A stretch of 64,000 nucleotides of DNA from Antrihabitans auranticaus. GTDB taxonomy: Bacteria > Actinomycetota > Actinomycetes > Mycobacteriales > Mycobacteriaceae. A program made the translations under genes and the position numbers. Under the pieces are notes generated by a model. That model was not told the origin of the DNA, made no database searches, and worked only from the letters and a program-made list of their open reading frames with translations. The DNA lies in contig NZ_JAEMNW010000004.1 in NCBI RefSeq assembly GCF_016481275.1, positions 372,001 to 436,000 of the forward strand. The letters run 5' to 3'. The number at the start of each line of letters is the position of its first letter. The stretch's first letter is position 1. This document shows positions 53,919-62,562 of this stretch, piece after piece.

Positions 53919-54815
53919 TCAGCCGGTGACGGGCACGTGGTGGTTGAGGAAGGCGAGCTGTTGGAAGATGTTGTGCTCGAAGTCTTCTCCGACGTAGATG
54001 TCGAAGTGGCCGCCCGGCTGGAGTTTGATTTCTCCCCGCGGTGCTTTCGAGACGTGACGCAGGGTCGCTTTGGTGGGGGCGACGGAGTCGTCCTGGCAGA
54101 CCGCGAAGTGGATCGGGCACGTGATGTCGCGGGCGCCGCGGCCAGGGTAATAGCGGATGATGTCGAGCGCGAAGCGTGCCGCGACGTCGGGGCGTAGGTC
54201 GAACCCGGGCGCTATCAGGGCCTCGAGACCAGCTACGGAGTCCGGGGAGGTCATCAGCGCTGTCGAGCCGGGCGGTCCGTAGGTGGGCACCATGAGGGGT
54301 GTCCGTCCTTGCTGGGACCGGATGCGGTCGCGCACGGCTCGTGCGAGGACCTTGACTGACGTTCTCAGGGGGATCGCCAGTGTCGAGGCGAGGCCGTCGG
54401 TGAAAGGGCACTGAGAGATGACCGCTGCGATGCGACGGTCCTGGGCAGCGGTGCGAAGGACGTGGCCTCCGCCGAACGAGGTACCCCAGAGGACAACTCT
54501 GTCGGGATCCACCCCTTCCAGCGTCCGGGCGAAGGCGACGGCGGATGCCCAGTCCTGGAGCTGGCGTTTGATGTCGAGGAGCTGTCGCGGCTCACCGCTG
54601 CTGGCGCCGAAGTGGCGGTAGTCGAACACCAGGCACTGATATCCGGCTTCGCTGAACCTCTTCGCGAAGGCGTCCAGACCCATTTCCCGCACCCCGCCAA
54701 GACCATGGGCGAGCACGATGATCGGGCGCAACGCATTGCCGGGCTGCTGGGGGGCGTAAAGCCAGGCTCCACAAATGCCGTCACCGGACGGGAACTCGAT
54801 GTCGGTCTGAATCAT
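53919..54815 (-). CDS. Alpha/beta hydrolase (dienelactone-hydrolase-like)
   Basis: A 298-residue hydrolase. IIVLAHGLGGVREMGLDAFA is the oxyanion region, VLWGTSFGGGHVLRTA near 108 holds the nucleophile Ser, and LQPGGHFDIYVGEDFEHN near 268 the His. No signal peptide. It heads a two-gene operon with the SDR. A 32-bp palindrome lies between it and the divergent TetR gene. Confidence 0.9.
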   Translation of the reverse strand: MIQTDIEFPSGDGICGAWLYAPQQPGNALRPIIVLAHGLGGVREMGLDAFAKRFSEAGYQCLVFDYRHFGASSGEPRQLLDIKRQLQDWASAVAFARTLEGVDPDRVVLWGTSFGGGHVLRTAAQDRRIAAVISQCPFTDGLASTLAIPLRTSVKVLARAVRDRIRSQQGRTPLMVPTYGPPGSTALMTSPDSVAGLEALIAPGFDLRPDVAARFALDIIRYYPGRGARDITCPIHFAVCQDDSVAPTKATLRHVSKAPRGEIKLQPGGHFDIYVGEDFEHNIFQQLAFLNHHVPVTG

Positions 54816-54828
54816 AAAAGTATCGTAA

Positions 54829-54860
54829 TAGAAGACATACCAAAGTTGGAAGACCTTCTA
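54829..54860. promoter_or_regulatory. Composite palindrome, candidate TetR operator
   Basis: TAGAAG (54829-54834) and CTTCTA (54855-54860) are outer arms. CCAA (54840-54843) and TTGG (54846-54849) are inner arms around a 2-base centre. It lies in the 71-base gap between the hydrolase and TetR starts. Confidence 0.5.
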
Positions 54861-54886
54861 AGTATGACACCGCTTACACTTATCCC

Positions 54887-55546
54887 ATGCCGTCATTCCC
54901 CGTACCGCCTTCGCCCCACGAGATTGGTGCAAGTTCACCTCCACCGACCCGAACCCAGCGTCGAGCGGCTGCTAATCGGCAATCTGTGATCGACGCCGCC
55001 CGCGAGATCGTGGCGACCGAGGGCATGGGCGCGCTCACCCTCGAGGCAGTGGCCGAGCGCGCCGACGTGGCGGTCGCGACCATCTATAACCGGGTTGGGA
55101 ATCGGTCGTCGTTGCTGCTCGCGGTAGCGGAGCAGGCCATGGAGGAAAGTCGCGCCTACATGGATGCTGCCTATGCTGCCGAAGGCACCGCGGAGGAGCG
55201 ATTGCTCTTGGTAGCGACCACTTGGGTCCGATTTGCGCGCGAGCGTCCCCACGAGTTCCGAATCCTCGTCGAGCCCGCCGATCAGCCGGACGCCGTGGCT
55301 CGTTTGGCCGAGCTGACCAGGACCCAGAACGCAAAGCTCGCTGACGCGATCCGCGCCGGCATGGCGACGGGCGCCGTTCGTCCCGATCTGGAACCCGATC
55401 AGGTCGCAACGGCACTCTGGGCGTCCCTGAACGGGGTGCTCGCACTCGCCTGGCGTCCGGGTGAGCTGAGGGTCGAGGCCGCGGCCCTCGACCAGCTCAT
55501 GGCTGCATTCATAGCTATAGCCGCCGACGGCCTGCGCGCCCACTGA
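54887..55546 (+). CDS. TetR-family regulator
   Basis: A 219-residue TetR protein. The HTH is LTLEAVAERADVAVATIYNR near 46-65, followed by VGNRSSLLLAVAEQAMEES. The ligand domain (RFARERPHEFRILVEPADQP) is of the TetR_C type common near hydrolases. It is divergent from the hydrolase/SDR operon, with a composite palindrome between, and converges with the molybdopterin oxidoreductase (stops 1 base apart). Confidence 0.9.
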   Translation: MPSFPVPPSPHEIGASSPPPTRTQRRAAANRQSVIDAAREIVATEGMGALTLEAVAERADVAVATIYNRVGNRSSLLLAVAEQAMEESRAYMDAAYAAEGTAEERLLLVATTWVRFARERPHEFRILVEPADQPDAVARLAELTRTQNAKLADAIRAGMATGAVRPDLEPDQVATALWASLNGVLALAWRPGELRVEAAALDQLMAAFIAIAADGLRAH

Positions 55547-55547
55547 C

Positions 55548-57788
55548 CTACACGGGCTTGTCTCGACCAGCGCCGGATCCTGTCTCCCGTAGTGCTGGGG
55601 GTTCCAGCCTTACCGCCACACCGTTGAGCAGTGACATCCCGGCAAGCGCCTCTAGGTCGATTGGATCGCTGGACATGAGTTTGTTGACGTTGGTGCCTTC
55701 GCTGGCGTTGGCCAGCTGCCAGCCTCCGCGGTGCCCCCAGCCGTGGGGGACGGCCACGGTGCCCGGCCCGACTTCGTCGGTGACGGTGACCGCGACCTCG
55801 ATCGACCCGTGACGAGAGACGATCCGCACGTTCCCGCCGTCGACGACCCCGGCTGCCGCGGCGTCGTCAGGGTGCACGCGCGCGGACTGCCGGCGCGGAC
55901 CCTTCATCAGGAGGGGGCTGTTGTGCATCCAGGAGTTCTGCGAGCGGATCTCGCGCAGGCCGATCAGCAGGGTCGGAAAGTCGGGATCCGAGCCGTCGGC
56001 GCCGTCCATGCGGTGACGGTCACCCAGCCTGGCGAGCTCCTCGGCGATCTCAGTGGGGTCCAGGCGAACCTTTTTGCTGGGCAGCAGGACGACCTCGGAC
56101 AGGATGCCGGTGGCGGCATGGTCCGCGAGGAGGACTCCGTGCGGTTTGCTCTGCATGGTCTTTCCGTTGAGCCCGCCGCGTCGTAGGCCGAACCGGTCGC
56201 CGAAGGGCCCGGTGCGGAGCAGGGCCACCATCAGCCGGCGCGGGGTGAGCCGAAGGCCGCTCTTCTCGAGCGCGAGCATTGGACGGTTGAGGAACGACAG
56301 CCGACCACCGGAGGTCATCGCCAGCCCCATCCGGTGCATCAGCTCCTCGAAGACCTCCCACTCGGGGCGGGCCTCGCCGTAGGGCTTCAGCACGGCCTCG
56401 GTGGCCTGGTAGAAGGGTCGGGGTGAGGCGGCGGTGAGGGCGAAGGGGAAGTCCTCGCGCTCCAGGAAAGTCACCGCCGGCAGCACGTAGTCGGCATGCC
56501 TATTGGTTTCGTTCACGTAGAGGTCGAAGGAGACCAGCAGGTCGAGCTCTCCGAGCGCCTCCACCAGACGTTCGCCGTCTGGGACCGTCAGTACGGGGTT
56601 GCCCGCCGTGACGATCAGCGCCCGCAGTCGACCCGGGCCGGTGCGGGTGATCTCCTCGGCCATGATGCTCGACGGGAAGATGCCCATCACGTCAGGGAAG
56701 CCACCGACCCGCGAGTGGCTGGCGCCGTAGGTCATCGCGCCCGCTTTCTCGCCCATCTCCTCGACCGGGATGACACCCCGCGAGAAGACCGTGCCGCCCG
56801 GGCGGTCGAGGTTGCCGGTGACCAGGGTGAGGACGTCGATCAGGAACGACACCAACGTGCCGTGCCTGCCCAGGCACGCGCCGGTGCGCCCGTAGGCCGT
56901 CGCGCTGGGCGCGGTCGCGAAATCTCGGGCGAGCTGTCGTACCACCGCTGCATCGACCCCTGTGCGCGCGGCTGTCTCCTCGGGCGGGAATTCCTTCGCC
57001 GCGGTCCGCAGCATCTCGACCCCGCTGGCCTGCTCGGCGATCGCCGTCTCGTCGGTCAGGCCCTCGGCGAAGACCACGTGCAGCAGGGAAAGCAGCAACC
57101 AGGCATCGGAGTCCGGGCGGACCCGCACGTGCTCGTGCGCCTTCGCGGTTTCGGTCCGACGTGGGTCCACCACCACCACCCTGCCGCCACGTGCGGTGAT
57201 CGCGGACAGCTCGTGCTTGATCCGCGGGGCGTGCACGGCGCTGCCGTGCGAGACGTGCGGGTTCGCGCCGATCATCAGAACGAACTGCGTGCGGGGCAGG
57301 TCAGGGAACGGCATCTGGGTGGCGGCGCCGTACAACAGCTTGCTGGCCACGAAGCGGCTGTTGATGTCCTGCGATCCGGTGGTGAACTGGTGCACCGAAC
57401 CGAGGCGTTTGAGGAACAGTCCGCTCCACAACGCGGCGGAGTAGGAGAACGCGCTGGGGTTGCCGAGGTAGTGGCCGACCGCCGAGCCACCGTCCTCGTC
57501 CCACACCTTGCGCAACCGAGCGGCGATGTCGGTGAGGGCGATGTCCCAGGAGACCTGCTCGAACTCGCCGTCCGCAGTGCGTCGCAAGGGGTGCAGCACC
57601 CGGTCGGGGTCGTTCTGTACCTCGGTGAACGCGATGCCCTTGGGGCAGGCGTTGCCCTTCGACAACGGGTGCTTGGGGTCCGGACGCAGGGACAGAAGGC
57701 GACCGTCCTCGACGGTTGCGATGAGCCCGCACAGCGGCTCGCAGATGCGGCAGTACGTGACGACGGTCGTAGGTGAAGCAGCGGACAT
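55548..57788 (-). CDS. Molybdopterin oxidoreductase (formate-dehydrogenase/BisC-like)
   Basis: A 746-residue bis-MGD molybdoenzyme. The N-terminal 4Fe-4S site is complete: YCRICEPLCGL then NACPKG (C-x2-C-x3-C...C). The central Mo/MGD regions include VLMIGANPHVSHGSAVHAPR and GNLDRPGGTVFSRG, and the C-terminal MGD-binding domain has QNSWMHNSPLL and HGWGHRGGWQLANASEGTNV. No Tat signal, so cytosolic. The ATG at 57788 follows AAGG and gives a normal start; upstream in-frame sequence is not family-like. Electron partner and substrate are unknown. Confidence 0.92.
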   Translation of the reverse strand: MSAASPTTVVTYCRICEPLCGLIATVEDGRLLSLRPDPKHPLSKGNACPKGIAFTEVQNDPDRVLHPLRRTADGEFEQVSWDIALTDIAARLRKVWDEDGGSAVGHYLGNPSAFSYSAALWSGLFLKRLGSVHQFTTGSQDINSRFVASKLLYGAATQMPFPDLPRTQFVLMIGANPHVSHGSAVHAPRIKHELSAITARGGRVVVVDPRRTETAKAHEHVRVRPDSDAWLLLSLLHVVFAEGLTDETAIAEQASGVEMLRTAAKEFPPEETAARTGVDAAVVRQLARDFATAPSATAYGRTGACLGRHGTLVSFLIDVLTLVTGNLDRPGGTVFSRGVIPVEEMGEKAGAMTYGASHSRVGGFPDVMGIFPSSIMAEEITRTGPGRLRALIVTAGNPVLTVPDGERLVEALGELDLLVSFDLYVNETNRHADYVLPAVTFLEREDFPFALTAASPRPFYQATEAVLKPYGEARPEWEVFEELMHRMGLAMTSGGRLSFLNRPMLALEKSGLRLTPRRLMVALLRTGPFGDRFGLRRGGLNGKTMQSKPHGVLLADHAATGILSEVVLLPSKKVRLDPTEIAEELARLGDRHRMDGADGSDPDFPTLLIGLREIRSQNSWMHNSPLLMKGPRRQSARVHPDDAAAAGVVDGGNVRIVSRHGSIEVAVTVTDEVGPGTVAVPHGWGHRGGWQLANASEGTNVNKLMSSDPIDLEALAGMSLLNGVAVRLEPPALRETGSGAGRDKPV

Positions 57789-57947
57789 CGCATTACCTTG
57801 ACACATGACTGGGCAGGTGTCCAGAACTTCGGCTCTGGCAACTGGGACGACCATGCCGTGCCGATCGGGTCTCGGAGGGTCTCAGGTCGTCGACTCGGCG
57901 TTATCGTGCTCTCGCAATACACCGCTGGCGAGCGCTGACCCAGAGTG

Positions 57948-58170
57948 TTATCGCTTCGGTTCGCCGGATGGATGTGCGCTGTCGAGGAACGCGTCGATCC
58001 GGGTGGCGAACCGCGGGGTGTCGCAGTTTTCGATGACGAGTACTTCCGACAGTGCGGGAGCGATCAGCGCAAGTGTCAGGTATCCGTGCGCAATTGTTCT
58101 GCCGAACGGTCCGGACGCTGCTCTCTGCGGATCGGTGTGTTTTGAAACATACTGTGGCGAATGGGGATTG
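57948..58170 (-). pseudogene. MaoC-type hydratase remnant
   Basis: The minus-strand reading [20 protein letters not shown] followed by [18 protein letters not shown] is the hotdog core of a MaoC (R)-specific enoyl-CoA hydratase, containing the hydratase Asp and His. The N-terminal half and the C-terminal strands are missing, and the frame ends at TAA 57948. Confidence 0.7.
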
Positions 58171-58234
58171 GGGACCGTTCAGCGTACGCGGTCTGCATCC
58201 TTGAGCATGAACGCTGCAACTCAGATCGTGTGGG

Positions 58235-58726
58235 TTATCCGGCGAGGTTGGCGAACGGTCGCTGGGCGTGCGCTGCTTTGAATTCGGCAATCATGTCTCG
58301 CTCGAGGTCACGTGCGAGGCCGTCCGCGGTCGTTTTCCATCCAACCAGCAACTCGTCGCTGTCGGCGAGCTGCCAGATGTATCGTCCACCCCAGTGGCCG
58401 ACGGGGTCCCCGGCCCCATGTCGTCGGTACTCGTCGAGTCGTTTACGGAGACCCCTTCTCCCAGTGCTACCACCGTTGGCTTTGCCGACATACACCAGCG
58501 ATGTATCGGGAACCCATTTCTTTTGCAGGACTGGAATCGACACAGACGGATCTTTGCCCTTGAACCAGCCGGCCGGACTAGCCGGAAGGAATTTGGGTGT
58601 TGTACCGGTAGGTCGAACGACAACGTATACGCCAGGATTGATCGGCACGTTCGCGGCCGGGAGATCCCTGAAGGGGACGAAACCTGAAAAGCCTGCGCGC
58701 ACGAGCGCCGGCTGCGACCAATCCAT
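58235..58726 (-). CDS. GIY-YIG nuclease-like protein
   Basis: A 163-residue protein with a GIY-YIG-type core: PGVYVVVRP near 30 and SLVYVGKANG near 72, with LRKRLDEYRRHGAG holding the Arg and ARDLERDMIAEFKAAH the Glu region. The spacing between GVY and VYVG is longer than in UvrC, as in stand-alone GIY-YIG proteins. The ATG at 58726 (MDWSQPAL) fits better than 58786. It may be a DNA-processing or mobile-element nuclease; it lies among gene remnants. Confidence 0.78.
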   Translation of the reverse strand: MDWSQPALVRAGFSGFVPFRDLPAANVPINPGVYVVVRPTGTTPKFLPASPAGWFKGKDPSVSIPVLQKKWVPDTSLVYVGKANGGSTGRRGLRKRLDEYRRHGAGDPVGHWGGRYIWQLADSDELLVGWKTTADGLARDLERDMIAEFKAAHAQRPFANLAG

Positions 58727-58804
58727 GGCCTTTGATAACACGTGGAGACCTATCGCGGAAGTTGGTGAGGTACAGAATGCCCGCACGATATGTAGTGACT
58801 GGCG

Positions 58805-59110
58805 TCATGCGGTGCGCGCCAGTGCTTGCGACTGGTCGGGGTCGGCGGACGTGGGTATGGCTGCTCGCCGTCGTTCCACACCCTCGGAGGCGACGTAGTC
58901 GTACCCGTCCTGAACTCCGTTGCTGCTCAATCGCTCCCACATGAATCGCATGCGACGACCAACGGGTAGTACGAGTCCGGGGTGCTCGATCATGAGCGAC
59001 GAAATGTCGACCCAGCATCCCTCTGGTGTGTCCGCAGACTCGATCACGCCTCAGCGGTCATCGTAGTTCCACGTCTGCACCCGCCCGGTCGACTCGTTCT
59101 TGCCTTTCAA
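58805..59110 (-). pseudogene. Decayed cold-shock-domain-like gene, copy 3
   Basis: The minus-strand reading GRVQTWNYDDR, stop, GVIESADTPEGCWVDISSLM, then EHPGLVLPVGRRMRFMWERL and QDGYDYVASE is a cold-shock-like domain. A TGA at 59053-59051 stands where copy 1 has Trp (EGWGVIDSADTP). A single TGG to TGA change would explain it. No good start codon is seen upstream. Confidence 0.65.
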
Positions 59111-59249
59111 CGTCGTCGCGGCATGTGTCTTTGCGTTTCTCGATTATCGCGTGGACTGCCCGGTGTGAAACGGAGGACACTTCTCTAAGAAGGCGATGTG
59201 TCTGCAAATGCGTTGTCCGGGAATGCGGTTGGTGTCCGAGAACGCCCCT

Positions 59250-59993
59250 TCAGGGAAGTATCGTCGGAGAGTCTGGTGGTGGTGCTTGCACGTACCACCT
59301 GCCGGGGGAGTCTTCAATCAGTCCGGGGCTGTGTGTTCGCCAGCCGAGGGTGTGGGCACGGTCGAGGATTCTTCGTTCGATCGTGGGTCGGTCGGCCGGT
59401 GTTGTGCGCCAGGCGTAGCTGAGTGCTGCGATGGTGCGCAGGATGGTGATGTCGCGGCCACCGTCGGGTCGGTGGGGCGGGCCGGCGGGGACGTCGCTCC
59501 ACATGTGTCCGCCGAGTGCGGGGTGCAGGAAGCCGTCGCTGATGCGTGCTGCCATCGTCTTGCTGTGGACGCGTAGTCCAGCGGCGGCGGGTCCGTCGCC
59601 GCGATCACCACCGAGTTCGTAGAACAGTCGCAACGCTAGGTTGTGTTGGTGGTGGGTGATGCGGCTGCCCAATCCGTCGACCGTTGTGTCTCCGGGTTGT
59701 GCCCGCTGGAACTGGGTCAGGATTTCCGCGACGGTGCTCGCGATAGCGGGTGGAATCAACGGCGGTGGACGCTGCAGGTCACCATCGACGGCGGACAGGT
59801 AGTTCGCGCAGGCGGTGGGGAACATCGCCCAGGTGCCTTCGCCGACAGCGATTGTCGTTGCGGTGTAGAGGAAGTTGTCGAAGAGGTCGCGGTGTAGTGG
59901 TGGTTGTCGGCGCAGGCTGTCTGCTGCCGTGGGTGTCGGTCCGTGACCGAGGAAGTGGGTGAGTACTCGATTTTCGACGTCTAGGAGCAGCAC
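59250..59993 (-). CDS. Hypothetical protein, unknown family
   Basis: A 247-residue predicted soluble protein, read from a GTG at 59993; the true start is uncertain. Mostly helical in appearance, with conserved-looking segments TIAVGEGTWAMFPTACANYL and GLRVHSKTMAARISDGFLHP. There is no signal peptide or membrane segment. The C-terminus (TLGWRTHSPGLIEDSPGRWY) is hydrophilic. I do not recognise the family. Codon and GC pattern look coding, but I have no functional clue; no partner genes. Confidence 0.55.
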   Translation of the reverse strand: MLLLDVENRVLTHFLGHGPTPTAADSLRRQPPLHRDLFDNFLYTATTIAVGEGTWAMFPTACANYLSAVDGDLQRPPPLIPPAIASTVAEILTQFQRAQPGDTTVDGLGSRITHHQHNLALRLFYELGGDRGDGPAAAGLRVHSKTMAARISDGFLHPALGGHMWSDVPAGPPHRPDGGRDITILRTIAALSYAWRTTPADRPTIERRILDRAHTLGWRTHSPGLIEDSPGRWYVQAPPPDSPTILP

Positions 59994-60347
59994 ATTCGTA
60001 CTCGCGTGTTCGGGGGACGACGGGCGATGCCGTCGGACGCGAGGTCACCGGTACTGAGTTAACCGTGTCGATGTCGCGGGTGCAACCAATTCTCCTGGGG
60101 TCCGGCGATTTTCCGGTTCACGCGCACTTCGAAGATGGGCTGCCGAGGCTGATTTGCGTGTGTGCGGACGGGGTGTCGAGGTTGCGACCCGCAGACCAGT
60201 CTGGATTGCAATCGGTCACGTCTTTCTCGATCGGCGCGGACGACCCCGCTGGCGGTCGACGAGTGACGCGCTCACTCTCGCCCGCGAACTCGCCGAAACA
60301 TATTCCGGCAAAACCAGATTGGCGTGATGGCCGGTCGCGCGTTCGGC
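59994..60347. other. Gene-free DNA
   Basis: About 350 bases with no supported gene, between the hypothetical gene and a gene-fragment junction. Confidence 0.35.
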
Positions 60348-60515
60348 TCAGTCGTCGAGTCGGTGGGTGGTCGGGCGGTCGAGCAGGTCGGTGAGTTCTG
60401 CTCTGGTTGCGGGCCACGGGTCGGGTCGGCTCGGCTGCTGGCGGGGTTCGATGTTCAGGCGCAGTGCCAGGCCGCGCATGGTGTCGAGTGCGACACCTAG
60501 GCGGCGGTTGTACCT
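60348..60515 (-). pseudogene. C-terminal fragment of an unknown protein
   Basis: A minus-strand reading YNRRLGVALDTMRGLALRLN continues RQQPSRPDPWPATRAELTDL and LDRPTTHRLDD to a stop at 60348. It looks like a genuine C-terminus but has no start; a TGA lies a few codons upstream. It ends where the antisense TetR fragment begins, which suggests a deletion joined two genes. Confidence 0.45.
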
Positions 60516-61026
60516 CGCGGTGCTCGACCATCATGCGAGTGTTCTCGTCACGAGTGTCCGCGCCGCATTGCTGTCGACCGACGACAACAAGAGTCGGGTT
60601 CGAGCGGCGGTGCGCGCGTTCTACGACTTCGTCGACAACGATGTGCAAGGCTTCCGGCTGGTCTTCGAGTCGGACCTGGCTAGCGATATCGCGGTCGCGG
60701 CGCGAATCGAGCAGGTGACCGAGGACTGCCTGGAAGCGGTCTTCGACCTCGTCGAGCACGATTCGGGACTCGATCACCACCGCGCACGTGTCCTGGCCGC
60801 CAGCCTGATCGGCGCGAGCCGACTCGCAGCACGCTACTGGCTCGATACAGATAGGCCCATCTCCAAAGCGGCGGCAATCGAGACGACGGTCGCGCTCGCG
60901 TGGGGTGGATTGTCGCGAGTGCCGCCGTCCGTCGACACCGCCGGTCACGCCAGCAGCACAGCACCGTGGCCGCGCAGGGCCTCGCACAACGCGTCATGGA
61001 AATCGGTCGACAAAGTCTTTCGATGA
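60510..61026 (+). pseudogene. TetR-type regulator lacking its DNA-binding domain
   Basis: The plus-strand reading LYLAVLDHHASVLVTSVRAA continues through FYDFVDNDVQGFRLVFESDL and ARVLAASLIGASRLAARYWL, the ligand-binding domain of a TetR regulator of ~220 residues. The helix-turn-helix before LYLAVLDHH is absent; the upstream DNA is the antisense fragment. Probably inactive. Confidence 0.7.
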
Positions 61027-61185
61027 ACGGCCGATGATCGAAGGTGCCCGCGAACGCGGGTAGGTTATGCGCCCTTGTCGGGTCGCCTGGGGGGCGGCGA
61101 ACGTGCGTGTGCTCCGGGGATCAGTGGGGCATACGGAGCTGGTGAATTGCTAGGCTTCGGTCGGACTCTCAGGGAGGTGTGCGCG

Positions 61186-61557
61186 ATGCGGCGATCCCCG
61201 GGCGAGCTCGAAGCGGAGATCCTTCGAGCTCTCGATTCGTCACCTGCGCCGAAGTCTGTCGCGGAAGTGGGCGCGCTGCTGCCGAATGATCTCGCGCATA
61301 CGACGGTGATGACTGCCCTGGTTCGGTTGACCGAGAAGGGGCTGCTGACCAGGAGACGCCGGGGCCGCAGCTTCGAATACTCATTGGCAGGGCCGATCAG
61401 TTCGCTGGCTGCCCTGCGTGCCGCGTCTCGAATGCGGGCCGCGCTGGACGGACGCGTACACCGAGCAGAGGTTTTGGCGAACTTTGTAGCATCCCTCGAT
61501 CCGACAGAGGAGGCTCTGCTCCGGAAGGCTCTGGACGACGCGGACAACGCCGAATAG
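61186..61557 (+). CDS. blaI: BlaI/MecI-family repressor
   Basis: A 123-residue winged-helix repressor. SVAEVGALLPNDLAHTTVMT near 23-42 and LVRLTEKGLLTRRRRGRSFE near 44-63 form the HTH and wing; the C-terminus (LANFVASLDPTEEALLRKAL) is the dimerization part holding the usual cleavage zone. AGGGAGG at 61171-61177 selects the ATG at 61186. It lies 11 bases before an M56-type peptidase gene, the classic BlaI/BlaR-type pair. A BlaI-like operator lies downstream before the NRPS. Confidence 0.9.
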   Translation: MRRSPGELEAEILRALDSSPAPKSVAEVGALLPNDLAHTTVMTALVRLTEKGLLTRRRRGRSFEYSLAGPISSLAALRAASRMRAALDGRVHRAEVLANFVASLDPTEEALLRKALDDADNAE

Positions 61558-61568
61558 GAGGTGCACTA

Positions 61569-62453
61569 ATGGGAATGGCGCTGACGGTAGTTACACCGTG
61601 GCTGCTCACGATGGCGTTGCTCGCAGCTGTCGGACGACTTGAACGAACGCTCGAACCTTTCACATATGTGGTTGCCATGACTGCCGCATCGACTGTGCTC
61701 TCGCTCGCGACTTGGACCACTTTGGTCGCATTGGGTGCGGTCGTTATTGTCGCAGCTCCACCGTTCGCGCTGCTCGCTGTCGGATATGCCCTGGTCGCCC
61801 TGGCCCTTTCTCGGGTCGTCGTCCTGTCAGCGCATTGGCGTCGCGTTCTGTCCAGTCGGGCTGTAAGTCGCCACTTCAGTGACGCTCGCGCAGACGACGA
61901 TGGAGTTGTCGTTATCGAGGACCCGATCCCAGATGCCTTTGCGGTGCGGACCGGCCGCGGAGCGGTCGTGATAACGACCGGGATGAAGGCCGCGCTGCCT
62001 CCGCGAGAACTGGCGGCGGTTATCGCACACGAGTCCGCGCACGTGCGTTACCGGCACAGTACGTGGATTCAGATCGCGGAGTCGGCTCGTGCGCTCAACC
62101 CCGTCGTGCGACCGCTGACTGCCTCCATCCGCTTGGCCGCGGAGCGGCATGCGGACGAATGCGCGGCATACCTGGACCGCCCGGCTGCTCTGCGCGCTGT
62201 CGCGCGCGCGTCGATCTTGCCCAGGGCAGCGGTTCGGATGCCGGCGATCGGCATCTCCAGCAAGGGTGGCGACGCAGTGCGTCGGGTGCAGGCGCTTGCA
62301 GCGCCGCCCATCGAGAACCAACCGAAGTCCCTTGTTGTTTTGATTGGTGCGGTGGCAGTCGTTGCAGCGTTGTTGTGGGGCGCGTTGGCCGACGTGGCAC
62401 AAGACAGCGTCTTCCCGGAACCCGGGCACAGTCCGACCGACGTCTTCCGGTGA
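61569..62453 (+). CDS. M56/BlaR1-like membrane zinc peptidase
   Basis: A 294-residue membrane protease. Hydrophobic helices at about 5-25, 34-52 and 53-82, then a cytosolic zinc domain with ELAAVIAHESAHVRYRHSTW (HExxH) near 155-163 and ERHADECAAYLDRP as the third-ligand segment, and a C-terminal helix (SLVVLIGAVAVVAALLWGAL). It lacks a penicillin-binding sensor domain, like mycobacterial BlaR partners. It should inactivate the BlaI repressor in response to a cell-envelope signal. AGGAGG lies upstream of the ATG. Confidence 0.9.
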   Translation: MGMALTVVTPWLLTMALLAAVGRLERTLEPFTYVVAMTAASTVLSLATWTTLVALGAVVIVAAPPFALLAVGYALVALALSRVVVLSAHWRRVLSSRAVSRHFSDARADDDGVVVIEDPIPDAFAVRTGRGAVVITTGMKAALPPRELAAVIAHESAHVRYRHSTWIQIAESARALNPVVRPLTASIRLAAERHADECAAYLDRPAALRAVARASILPRAAVRMPAIGISSKGGDAVRRVQALAAPPIENQPKSLVVLIGAVAVVAALLWGALADVAQDSVFPEPGHSPTDVFR

Positions 62454-62501
62454 CGCTCGTCTGTTCTCTGAAATCGGACGATTCTGCGCAACGAGGTTTA
62501 A

Positions 62502-62523
62502 AACTACTCAGTTTGTAGTAGTT
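62502..62523. promoter_or_regulatory. BlaI-like operator before the NRPS
   Basis: AACTACT (62502-62508) and AGTAGTT (62517-62523) are perfect 7-bp arms with an 8-base spacer. The ACTAC...GTAGT pattern resembles actinobacterial BlaI sites (TACTAC/GTAGTA). It lies 39 bases upstream of the NRPS start; TTGACA follows at 62529-62534. Confidence 0.6.
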
Positions 62524-62562
62524 ATCAGTTGACAGCGTTGCGTAGCTATCGACGGAGAATGG

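Noticed and set aside
56496-57776. 426-codon plus-strand ORF under the molybdopterin oxidoreductase
   Set aside because: Antisense shadow of a gene with complete Fe-S and MGD motifs.
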